Positions 1 through 5,746 of a DNA stretch of 6,966 nt are shown here, in pieces (within the stretch, counting starts at the first letter, position 1; every line of letters starts with the position of its first letter). This DNA is from Dehalococcoidia bacterium (GTDB taxonomy: Bacteria > Chloroflexota > Dehalococcoidia > UBA3495), in contig JAPKDE010000138.1 of NCBI GenBank assembly GCA_028822675.1, forward strand, positions 1 to 6,966, written 5' to 3'. Both the position numbers and the translations under genes were made by a program. The notes beneath the pieces were generated by a model. That model had not been told where the DNA came from. It did not search any database and worked only from the letters and a program-made list of their open reading frames with translations.

Positions 1-45
1 CCATCCTCCCTCATGTTTCTCTCCCCTTAAAAGTGTCCCATTATC
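1..45 (-). promoter_or_regulatory. Possible promoter, RBS and first codons of a leftward gene cut by the window edge
   Basis: On the minus strand a GATAAT -10-like hexamer (plus 40-45) is followed by a purine-rich AAGGGGAGAG stretch (about 19-28) and an ATG at 14-12, with a short spacing suitable for a Shine-Dalgarno. Only four codons remain in the window, so no product can be named. No convincing -35 is seen at the right distance. The position just beyond the terminator at 69-105 fits a new leftward transcription unit starting here. This is inference from signals only; a second ATG at 4-2 would sit too close to the GAGGGAGG that precedes it. Confidence 0.3.
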
Positions 46-68
46 GCTGAACGCCGACACCCAAGACT

Positions 69-105
69 AAAAAAGCCCCCGGCCTAGCGGCCGGGGGCTT
101 TTTTT
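69..105. terminator. Strong bidirectional rho-independent terminator
   Basis: A perfect 10-bp G/C stem (GCCCCCGGCC at 75-84, GGCCGGGGGC at 89-98) closes a TAGC loop. It is flanked by six A on the left (69-74) and seven T on the right (99-105), so the stem extends through A-T pairs and a U tract is present on transcripts from either strand. It lies 41 bp beyond the stop of the leftward LLM oxidoreductase gene and is the evident end of that operon. It would also stop rightward transcription entering the operon. Confidence 0.93.
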
Positions 106-145
106 ACTGAACTGATCTAATCCGCGCCGTAAGCTGGCAGACGTG

Positions 146-1168
146 CTATCCCAGCTCCTGGAGACGGTGAACCATCTTTTTCAACTGCGCTTCTTCGGGT
201 GGTTTCTCGCTATAGAGCGTGAAGCTCACCTCGTCTAGCAAACCGCCGTAACGCTCCACAAACTTGTCGGCAATCTCATCGTACTCACCAGAAACGCAGA
301 AGGCGTCAAGCATCTCGTCACTGACTAACTCCCCCATCTCGGCCCACAAGCCCTTCAGCGACATCTCGTGCAGCTCCTGGCCAATCTCCTGGAAGCCGTG
401 TGCCTCCAGTACCGGGAAATAGGACCTGGTAGAAGCATAGAAGGCTATTCTTCGGCGTACTTCAGCTTGCATGGCCACGATGCTGGCACGGTTTGGCCCC
501 GTAATGATGAACCCGCCGCCAGTGACCTTTAACCCTCTGGCATCTCGACCAGCCTTCAGCGCGCCCTTCTCCAGCGCAGGTCGCACCACTTGGCGCACGT
601 ATTCCGGCGAGGTGAGGCTATGTAGCATCAACCCATCTGAAACCTCTCCGGCAACCTGGCAGTTGTAGGCATTGACCGCTGCGGTGAAAATCTCCGGCGC
701 AGGGTATTCACTGGGACCGGGATCAAAAAATGGGGTCATCAGAGAAAAGTTGTAGCTATCGCCGTAGTATTCCAGTTTCTCTCCGGTCTGCCAGCTATGC
801 CAGATGGCCTTCAATGATTTGACGTAATCCCTTAGTCGCGGCCCTGGCGCTTCCCAATCCGTGGAGAACCGACGCATAATGTGGCCCTTGACCTGGGTGC
901 CTAAACCCAGTCGAAACCGGCCCTTTGATAGGTCTTGAAGGTCTCGGCCAAGGTAGGCTGTGATCATTGGAGACCGGGGAAATGCGATGGCAACCCGGGT
1001 CTCTAGGATTGCCCGGTTGGTTGATGTCGCGGCCAGGGCCAGCGGCAAAAACGAATCGTGGGCCGTCTCGTTGCTGGACATGGAATCGTAGCCCATGCCT
1101 TCCGCCCAGGCCGCCTCAGAGGGCACCGAGGCCAGGTCGTTTGTAGCCAGCCGGTAGGTAACGTGCAT
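146..1168 (-). CDS. LLM-class (luciferase-like) flavin/F420-dependent oxidoreductase, TIGR03617-like
   Basis: A 340-residue protein, normal length for the bacterial luciferase-like monooxygenase fold (TIM barrel, FMN or F420 cofactor, cytoplasmic). Visible family hallmarks are ETAHDSFLPLALAA (residues 34-47), a VAIAFPRSPM strand (59-68), the LSKGRFRLGLGTQVKGH segment (80-96), MRRFSTDW (98-105), LMTPFFDPGP (143-152) and AGEVSDG (173-179). Together these resemble the TIGR03617 (MSMEG_2256-like) F420-associated subfamily. The substrate cannot be read from the sequence, and whether the cofactor is FMN (oxygenase) or F420 (dehydrogenase or reductase) is undecided. The ATG at 1168 lies 2 bp after the TAA of the upstream dehydratase gene with only a weak CGGGA ahead, so translational coupling is likely. 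The terminator at 69-105 closes the operon. Sure of the superfamily, moderately sure of the subfamily. Confidence 0.92.
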   Translation of the reverse strand: MHVTYRLATNDLASVPSEAAWAEGMGYDSMSSNETAHDSFLPLALAATSTNRAILETRVAIAFPRSPMITAYLGRDLQDLSKGRFRLGLGTQVKGHIMRRFSTDWEAPGPRLRDYVKSLKAIWHSWQTGEKLEYYGDSYNFSLMTPFFDPGPSEYPAPEIFTAAVNAYNCQVAGEVSDGLMLHSLTSPEYVRQVVRPALEKGALKAGRDARGLKVTGGGFIITGPNRASIVAMQAEVRRRIAFYASTRSYFPVLEAHGFQEIGQELHEMSLKGLWAEMGELVSDEMLDAFCVSGEYDEIADKFVERYGGLLDEVSFTLYSEKPPEEAQLKKMVHRLQELG

Positions 1169-1170
1169 GA

Positions 1171-1533
1171 TTAGTCCCGATTAACGTCTTCTATGTTTAG
1201 GAAAATCTGGTCAGATTTGGCGGCCATGACAAAGTCGTTCCGGTGGAGGTTTCTTATCTTGTGGGTCCACCAGGTAACCTGGACACGTCCCCATTCCGTG
1301 ATCATGCGTGGATGGTGTCCTTGGTCTTCAGACAGAGCGCCCAGTTCGTTGGTGAACTCTAAGGCCATTTTAAAATCTTTGAATTTGAAAACCCGGTCCA
1401 ACTTGGGAATCCCATTCTCGTGGGTCAAATCCCAGTCAGGGACCTCTGGTTTTAACTTGGTCACCTCTTCATCAGTGACGCTGGGTGAGTCCCGACGACA
1501 GGCCTCGCATTTTTCGTTGTTCAAACCGGCCAT
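1171..1533 (-). CDS. phhB: Pterin-4a-carbinolamine dehydratase (4a-hydroxytetrahydrobiopterin dehydratase)
   Basis: A 120-residue PCD/DCoH family protein that dehydrates 4a-hydroxytetrahydropterin to quinonoid dihydropterin. The signature is clear: EDQGHHPRM (69-77) with the active-site pair His73-His74, then WGRVQVTWWTH with His91, and LHRNDFVMAA (96-105). The N-terminal CEACRRDSP (9-17) and PDWDL match the proteobacterial PhhB type, and the length is typical. The start is fixed by AGAGGG (minus strand, plus 1540-1545) six bases before ATG 1533. It is the first gene of a two-gene operon with the LLM oxidoreductase, 2 bp apart. No phenylalanine hydroxylase gene is in view, so the partner hydroxylase is unknown. 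Homologues lacking a PhhA partner have been linked to molybdopterin metabolism, or the partner may be encoded elsewhere. The symbol is by homology; pterin substrate use is not proven. Confidence 0.93.
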   Translation of the reverse strand: MAGLNNEKCEACRRDSPSVTDEEVTKLKPEVPDWDLTHENGIPKLDRVFKFKDFKMALEFTNELGALSEDQGHHPRMITEWGRVQVTWWTHKIRNLHRNDFVMAAKSDQIFLNIEDVNRD

Positions 1534-1539
1534 TTTGTT

Positions 1540-1545
1540 CCCTCT
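1540..1545 (-). promoter_or_regulatory. RBS of the dehydratase gene
   Basis: AGAGGG on the minus strand lies six bases before the ATG at 1533. It begins two bases after the 3' arm of the leader inverted repeat (1548-1557), so folding of that repeat could influence ribosome access. Confidence 0.75.
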
Positions 1546-1547
1546 GG

Positions 1548-1602
1548 CAACTCAGCGGATTTCTCTGATTTGGACTTTAATATGATTCGGTGCGCTGAGT
1601 TG
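1548..1602 (-). repeat. 10-bp perfect inverted repeat in the leader of the dehydratase-LLM operon
   Basis: CAACTCAGCG at 1548-1557 and CGCTGAGTTG at 1593-1602 are exact reverse complements separated by 35 bp. In the leftward transcript they would form a ten-pair helix whose 3' side ends two nucleotides before the Shine-Dalgarno. The loop is A-rich and matches no riboswitch class I recognise. It could be an RNA element controlling translation, or at the DNA level a pair of half-sites for a repressor; the 45-bp centre-to-centre distance suits looping rather than a simple dimer site. Confidence 0.6.
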
Positions 1603-1610
1603 TTCTTATG

Positions 1611-1658
1611 TTGGAAGATTTTAGCATAGGGCGGCCCGTATTTTATTTTTATTTTTTA
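1611..1658 (-). promoter_or_regulatory. Probable extended -10 promoter for the dehydratase-LLM operon
   Basis: On the minus strand TGCTAAAAT (plus 1618-1626) gives an extended -10: TG, one base, then TAAAAT, which is 5 of 6 to TATAAT. No good -35 hexamer is seen at 16-18 bp, but an A/T-only tract at plus 1640-1657 lies where an UP element or AT-rich upstream contact would be. The predicted start is near 1611, giving a leader of roughly 78 nt that contains the inverted repeat and the RBS. Confidence 0.42.
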
Positions 1659-1793
1659 GGGCCATTGGCAGCCAAACTCGAAAAAGATTGACCGCGAGAC
1701 CAGCGGCAATTAGAGTCGGACCCGAATCACGCACTGTGTCCATTAGGGCTCGGCTTCCAACGACGCAATTTTTGAAAAAGTTTGAGACAAGAA

Positions 1794-2828
1794 ATGCCGA
1801 TTGAGATTGGGAAAATCCAGACGATCGTCGGAACCGGAGAGGAAGGCTACGCCGGTGACGGCGGACCGGCGTTAGAATGCATGATTGGGGAATCCTACGG
1901 CTGCGCGTTTGACGCTGACGACAATCTCTACATCTGCGACGGTCGCAATCACACAGTTCGGCGCATCGACAAAACCACTCAGATCATCACCACGGTGGCG
2001 GGGACCGGTGAAGCAGGCTATTCCGGAGACGGCGGCCCAGCAACGGAAGCCACCATGGATAATCTGTACTCATTGACCCTGGACACCAACGGCGATATCT
2101 ACATCGTCGATCGGTTCAACGCGGCCATTCGCAAAGTAGATGCTGCCACTGGCATCATCACCACCGTGGCTGGCACAGGAGAGTCTGGCTACAGCGGCGA
2201 CGGCGGCCTTGGCCCTCTGGCTCAGATGCGCGAGCCCAATGACTGCTATCTGGACGGCAAAGGCGGGCTGTTGATTGCCGATATTCAAGACCAACGGATT
2301 CGCCGTTTGGACTTGAATATCGGCATCATCACAACCTTTGCCGGGAACGGCGAGTTGCGTAGGGAAGGCGACGGTAAGCCGGCCCCAGAGGCTTCGCTCG
2401 CAGGCCCTAGGGCGATTTGTGTGGACAGCAAAGGCAACGTCTACATTGCCGAGAGGGAGGGCAACGGTGTGCGCAAGGTGGACACCAACGGCATCATGAG
2501 CACCTTTGCCGGAACCGGTGAGCGTGGCTACAGCGGAGACGGTGGGCCAGCCCTGACTGCCACTTGGGGCGCCCCCAAGGCCATGCGGTGCGACAACCAG
2601 GACAACCTAATTGTGATTGACACCGAGAACAACGCAGTGCGGTTTGTCGACGTTACCACTGGCATCGTAACCACCATCGCCGGTGGACATCAGGGTGGTT
2701 ACGGCGACGGCGGCAACGCCATCGGCTGCGGTCTGGAACGCCCCCACGGCTGCGGCGTAGACAGAAACGGCACCCTATATATCGCAGACGGGATTAACCA
2801 CCGGGTCCGCGTGGTGGGAATGGGGTAG
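1794..2828 (+). CDS. NHL-repeat six-bladed beta-propeller protein
   Basis: 344 residues from ATG 1794. An in-frame TTG at 1782 is possible, but ATG with GAGA six bases upstream is the better start. Six copies of an I-x-T-x-A-G-x-G-x-x-G-Y-x-G-D-G-G linker recur at about residues 9, 65, 122, 178, 235 and 292, a 56-57 residue period. Each is followed by a D-x-x-G/D-N-L-Y-I-x-D strand and an N-x-x-V/I-R-x-V-D strand (for example 43-59, 99-116, 327-341). This is the pattern of an NHL propeller with six blades. The N-terminal strand (IQTIVG) probably closes the ring with the last blade. There is no signal peptide, lipobox or transmembrane segment, so a cytoplasmic location is inferred, unlike many NHL proteins. 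No catalytic domain is fused. Ligand and function are unknown. It appears monocistronic; no clear terminator follows. Confidence 0.9.
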   Translation: MPIEIGKIQTIVGTGEEGYAGDGGPALECMIGESYGCAFDADDNLYICDGRNHTVRRIDKTTQIITTVAGTGEAGYSGDGGPATEATMDNLYSLTLDTNGDIYIVDRFNAAIRKVDAATGIITTVAGTGESGYSGDGGLGPLAQMREPNDCYLDGKGGLLIADIQDQRIRRLDLNIGIITTFAGNGELRREGDGKPAPEASLAGPRAICVDSKGNVYIAEREGNGVRKVDTNGIMSTFAGTGERGYSGDGGPALTATWGAPKAMRCDNQDNLIVIDTENNAVRFVDVTTGIVTTIAGGHQGGYGDGGNAIGCGLERPHGCGVDRNGTLYIADGINHRVRVVGMG

Positions 2829-2885
2829 CTAGTAGGTCAATCACAACTTTAGAAATAACACCTAACCCGGCGTGGTAATATCGGG

Positions 2886-3470
2886 GTGCCAATATTGGCC
2901 AGCAGAGGACATACAGATAACAGAGGAAAGAACATATCGCTGATTACAAACCTTGGACACGTCGGCATCATTTGTGACGACCTCATGAAGGTTCGGGACT
3001 TCTACACTCGGGTTATGGGCCTAACCGTCACCGACGAGAACCCAGAGCGGGGCATTTGCTTCCTCAGCGCCGACCCGGAAAATGAGCACCATGAACTGGC
3101 TCTAAGCCAGGCTCGCGGCGCTGACCATCCGGAAGGTGCAAGACCTGCCACCGAGAACGTCGGCCAGATCTCGTACATCGTGCCAGATATGGCGGCTTTG
3201 GGGGAGCTCAATCGTCGGTTCAAAGAAGAAAAAGTCGATATCCTGCGTACCGTCACCCACGGTATCTCCTGCAGCATTTACTTCCACGACCCGGAGAACA
3301 ACGTGGGAGAGGTCTACTTCAAAACTGGGTTTGTCGTAAAACAAGGGTTCGGTCGGACCATCGACCTAGAGACCCAGACCGATCAGGAAATTCTCGACTT
3401 CTCCCAGTCGTTTGAAGCTTCAGAGGGGCCGTTCCAGGGGACACAACTGCCCGTTGGCGGCGACGATTAG
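2886..3470 (+). CDS. VOC-family protein, type I extradiol dioxygenase-like
   Basis: 194 residues if read from GTG 2886. One vicinal-oxygen-chelate domain runs from about residue 20 to 148. It contains LGHVGI (His25, first metal ligand position), FYTRVMGLTV, EHHELALSQ (His69, aligning with the acid-base His195 of BphC), HGISCSIYFHDPENN (Tyr132, aligning with BphC Tyr250) and GEVYF (Glu142, last ligand). The tail VKQGFGRTIDL resembles the end of catechol 2,3-dioxygenase-like VOC proteins. The expected third ligand histidine is Gln94 (NVGQISYIV), so metal binding may be altered. Substrate is unknown; ring cleavage is only one possibility. The start is doubtful: GTG 2886 has no Shine-Dalgarno, while AGAGGAAAG at 2922-2930 precedes ATA 2934, CTG 2940 and ATT 2943 but no usual start codon. 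The conserved domain begins only at about 2943. Confidence 0.82.
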   Translation: MPILASRGHTDNRGKNISLITNLGHVGIICDDLMKVRDFYTRVMGLTVTDENPERGICFLSADPENEHHELALSQARGADHPEGARPATENVGQISYIVPDMAALGELNRRFKEEKVDILRTVTHGISCSIYFHDPENNVGEVYFKTGFVVKQGFGRTIDLETQTDQEILDFSQSFEASEGPFQGTQLPVGGDD

Positions 3471-3517
3471 CTTAACGTTTTAACAAAACCATTCCGAGCC
3501 GAATAAACACGACACAG

Positions 3518-3550
3518 CCGACTTACGGTTGGGGCGCTTTCTTATTTTTT
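3518..3550 (+). terminator. Weak candidate terminator after the VOC gene
   Basis: CCGAC (3518-3522), loop TTACG, GTTGG (3528-3532) can form a five-pair hairpin with one G-U pair. It is followed after about ten bases by CTTTCTTATTTTTT. The stem is short and the T tract is not directly adjacent, so this may be chance, but no better terminator separates the VOC gene from the argH promoter. Confidence 0.25.
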
Positions 3551-3585
3551 GAATTAAGGATACGGCCAAACTGAGGCTCACTACC

Positions 3586-3621
3586 TTGAGCCGGGGCACT
3601 GGCGGGTTTATAGTCTTAGCA
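3586..3621 (+). promoter_or_regulatory. Sigma70-type promoter of argH giving a near-leaderless mRNA
   Basis: TTGAGC (3586-3591, 4 of 6 to TTGACA) and TATAGT (3609-3614, 5 of 6 to TATAAT) are separated by exactly 17 bp. The expected transcription start, about seven bases after the -10, is near 3621. The argH ATG is at 3624, so the message would have a leader of only a few bases. This agrees with the absence of any Shine-Dalgarno before that ATG. Confidence 0.6.
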
Positions 3622-3623
3622 GC

Positions 3624-4973
3624 ATGACTGATTTCAGCAGATACACCGTTTCCATCGATTATGACCGACGCCTGTACAAGCAGGACATTGCCGGGTCAAC
3701 GGCCCACGCCAAGATGCTGGCCAAGCAGGGCATCATCTCCCAGGAAGACGCCACTCAGATCACTGACGGGCTGGCGTTGATAGAGCAGGAGATCAGGGAA
3801 GAAAAATTCCCCTGGGACCCCGCTCTGGAAGACCTGCACATGAATATAGAAAGTCGCCTGCACCAACTTATAGGTGCGGCGGCGGGCAGGTTGCACACGG
3901 CCAGGTCACGCAACGACCAAGTGGCCGTGGACCTACGCCTCTACACCAAGGCCACCATCATGGACTTGGTCAAAGGATTGCGAGGCGTGCAGGCAGCGTT
4001 GCTAGGGCTGGCTGAGAAGCATCAGGGCGTGGTGATGCCCGGCTATACCCACCTGCAACGGGCCCAACCAGTGCTGTTCCCTCACCATATGCTGGCCTAT
4101 TTTGAGATGTTCCAACGGGACATTGGCCGCTTTGAAGACTGCCACAAACGAACCGACGTCATGCCCTTGGGCAGTGGTGCTTTAGCCGGAGTGGCCTACC
4201 AGACTGACCGCGATTTCTTGGCCGCAGAGTTGGGCTTTAGCCGTATCAGCGCCAACAGCATGGACGCCGTGTCCGACCGCGATTTTGTGGTTGAGTTCTT
4301 GGCTGTAGCATCGGTCTGCATGATGCATTTCTCCCGCATGTCTGAGGAGTTGATTCTCTGGTCCAGCGGCGAATTTGGTTTTATACGGCTGTCAGACGAG
4401 TTCACCACCGGCAGCAGCATCATGCCGCAGAAAAGAAACCCAGACTTTGCCGAACTGGCCAGGGGCAAGACCGGCCGGGTCTACGGAGACCTAATCGGCT
4501 TGTTGACCACCCTGAAGGGCCTGCCATTGACCTATAACAGGGACATGCAGGAGGACAAGGAAGGCTTCTTTGACGCCGCTGACACCCTGACCACCACGTT
4601 GGACGTTTTCCAGGCCATGCTGCCCGGTATGCAATTAAACGAGGAACGGGTCTCAAGCCTGGCCAGCGAGAGTCAGATGCTAGCCACTGACCTGGCCGAT
4701 TATTTGGTGGGCAAAGGTATGCCCTTCCGTGAGGCCCACGGAATCATGCGGCGATTATCCCGCTACTGCGACGACGAGCACGTCAGCCTCCAGGACCTGC
4801 CGCTGGCGGAGTACCAGAAGATGTCAGACCTGTTTCAAAATGACGTCTATGACATTACGGCTGAGTCGTCTGCTGCCGCCCGGGATAACCCCGGCGGAAC
4901 TGCCCCAACACGGGTTGCGGCTGCATTAATAGAAGCCAAAAAGATATTGGAGGCTGCCGGATATGGTTTCTGA
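3624..4973 (+). CDS. argH: Argininosuccinate lyase
   Basis: 449 residues of the fumarase/aspartase superfamily; it cleaves argininosuccinate to arginine and fumarate, the last step of arginine synthesis, as a cytoplasmic homotetramer. Visible motifs are SIDYDRRLYKQDIAGS (10-25), AHAKMLAKQGII (27-38), HTARSRNDQVAVDLRLY (91-107), PGYTHLQRAQP (139-149, catalytic His143), the signature loop GSSIMPQKRNPD (263-274, catalytic serine region; Arg271 where Lys is usual) and the C-terminal DNPGGTAPTRV. The usual N-terminal LWGGRF-like stretch of about 15 residues is missing. The frame upstream is open only to a TAA near 3555 and does not encode it. A promoter ending just before the ATG supports this short start. 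The C-terminus overlaps rpe by 11 bp. No argG is in view. Confidence 0.97.
   Translation: MTDFSRYTVSIDYDRRLYKQDIAGSTAHAKMLAKQGIISQEDATQITDGLALIEQEIREEKFPWDPALEDLHMNIESRLHQLIGAAAGRLHTARSRNDQVAVDLRLYTKATIMDLVKGLRGVQAALLGLAEKHQGVVMPGYTHLQRAQPVLFPHHMLAYFEMFQRDIGRFEDCHKRTDVMPLGSGALAGVAYQTDRDFLAAELGFSRISANSMDAVSDRDFVVEFLAVASVCMMHFSRMSEELILWSSGEFGFIRLSDEFTTGSSIMPQKRNPDFAELARGKTGRVYGDLIGLLTTLKGLPLTYNRDMQEDKEGFFDAADTLTTTLDVFQAMLPGMQLNEERVSSLASESQMLATDLADYLVGKGMPFREAHGIMRRLSRYCDDEHVSLQDLPLAEYQKMSDLFQNDVYDITAESSAAARDNPGGTAPTRVAAALIEAKKILEAAGYGF
4949..4953 (+). promoter_or_regulatory. RBS of rpe inside argH
   Basis: GGAGG within the last codons of argH lies nine bases before ATG 4963. It fixes the rpe start inside argH and points to co-transcription with coupled translation. 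Confidence 0.8.
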
Positions 4974-5640
4974 GGCCAGGATTCTCATCGCCCCATCGGT
5001 GCTGTCAGCAGATTTCGACGATTTGGGTCGCCAGGTTCGTGCGGTGACCGACGCCGGCGCTGACTTGATTCACGTGGACGTAATGGATGGCATATTTGTG
5101 CCCGCCATATCGTTCGGTGAGGTCGTAATTGACGCCATCAGGGCCAACACTGACGTGCCTCTGAACATCCACCTGATGATCCAGGAACCAGAGAATCTTA
5201 TGTCCACCTTTGCCAAGGTTGAGTCCGACCAGATTCTGGTCCACGCCGAGGCCTGCGGACACCTGCACCGGACTGTCTCCCGTATCAAGGACAAGGGCAA
5301 CCAAGTTGGTGTGGCCATCAACCCGGGTACGCCCTTGAGTGCCGTAGAGGACGTTTTGCCACTGCTGGACATGGTCATGATTATGTCGGTGAACCCCGGA
5401 GCGTCTGGCCAATCGTTCATTCCCCAGAGCCTGGACAAGATTCGCCGACTTAAAACCATGATTGAACAAGGCAACCACAGCGCCCAGATAGAGGTCGATG
5501 GCGGGATCAAGGCCGACTGGACCGCCAAGGACTCGGTTAAGGCCGGTGCGACTATCCTGGTGGCCGGATCAGCCATCTTTAACGACCACGAGACCATCCC
5601 CGATGCCATGAAAGGCATGCGAGGGTGTTTCTTCGGGTAG
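4963..5640 (+). CDS. rpe: Ribulose-phosphate 3-epimerase
   Basis: 225 residues, usual length; interconverts ribulose 5-phosphate and xylulose 5-phosphate in the pentose phosphate or Calvin pathways, cytoplasmic TIM barrel. All metal and acid-base residues are present: IHVDVMDG (His37, Asp39), NIHLMI (His70) and IEVDGG (Asp179). The conserved methionines 41, 72 and 141, PSVLSADF at the N-terminus and AGSAIF near the C-terminus also match. Differences from the common pattern are MDGIFVPAI where MDGHFVPN is usual, and NPGASGQSF where NPGFGGQSF is usual, in the loop over the active site. The ATG lies in the last codons of argH (11-bp overlap) behind a good GGAGG. A terminator at 5687-5724 follows. 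Rpe lies near rpmB in some Firmicutes too, though here they converge. A relative acting on another sugar phosphate cannot be excluded. Confidence 0.94.
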   Translation: MVSEARILIAPSVLSADFDDLGRQVRAVTDAGADLIHVDVMDGIFVPAISFGEVVIDAIRANTDVPLNIHLMIQEPENLMSTFAKVESDQILVHAEACGHLHRTVSRIKDKGNQVGVAINPGTPLSAVEDVLPLLDMVMIMSVNPGASGQSFIPQSLDKIRRLKTMIEQGNHSAQIEVDGGIKADWTAKDSVKAGATILVAGSAIFNDHETIPDAMKGMRGCFFG

Positions 5641-5647
5641 TAGTTGG

Positions 5648-5675
5648 CAGATTACAGCTATCAGCGGTCAGCAGT
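5648..5675 (+). repeat. Short heptameric tandem repeat
   Basis: Four consecutive 7-bp units, CAGATTA, CAGCTAT, CAGCGGT and CAGCAGT, lie just after the rpe stop and before the terminator. Three of the four match CAGCNNT exactly in phase. It resembles the short heptamer repeats found between genes in some bacterial genomes. With so few units, chance is possible. Confidence 0.45.
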
Positions 5676-5686
5676 TAGGAAATAAA

Positions 5687-5724
5687 AAAATGCCCCTTCC
5701 CATTGATCTGGGAAGGGGCATTTT
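5687..5724. terminator. Bidirectional rho-independent terminator between rpe and rpmB
   Basis: A 16-pair perfect stem, from AAAATGCCCCTTCCCA (5687-5702) and its reverse complement (5709-5724), closes a six-base TTGATC loop. Seven A precede it in all (5684-5690) and four T end it, so a U tract is available on both strands. It sits between the convergent argH-rpe and rpmB genes and should end both transcripts. Confidence 0.93.
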
Positions 5725-5746
5725 GTGTTTCAATTGCCTTGGCTGG

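Noticed and set aside
1193..1585. Rightward 130-codon frame opposite the dehydratase gene
   Set aside because: Antisense to a well-supported PCD gene, with no domain signal.
1631..1663. GGCCC...GGGCC arms around a T-rich tract, considered as a terminator
   Set aside because: The T tract would lie in the loop rather than after the stem; the region is better explained as AT-rich promoter DNA.
1640..1793. Promoter for the NHL gene
   Set aside because: TTGTTC (1601-1606) with TAGCAT 16 bp later is possible but weak and far upstream; nothing good enough to annotate was found nearer the start.
4196..4656. Leftward open frames inside argH
   Set aside because: Antisense shadows of conserved argH motifs, with low-complexity Arg/Pro/Ser-rich products.
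5005..5618. Two long leftward open frames (157 and 182 codons) opposite rpe
   Set aside because: They lie entirely antisense to a clear rpe gene, have no RBS and encode no recognisable domain; they follow from its codon use.
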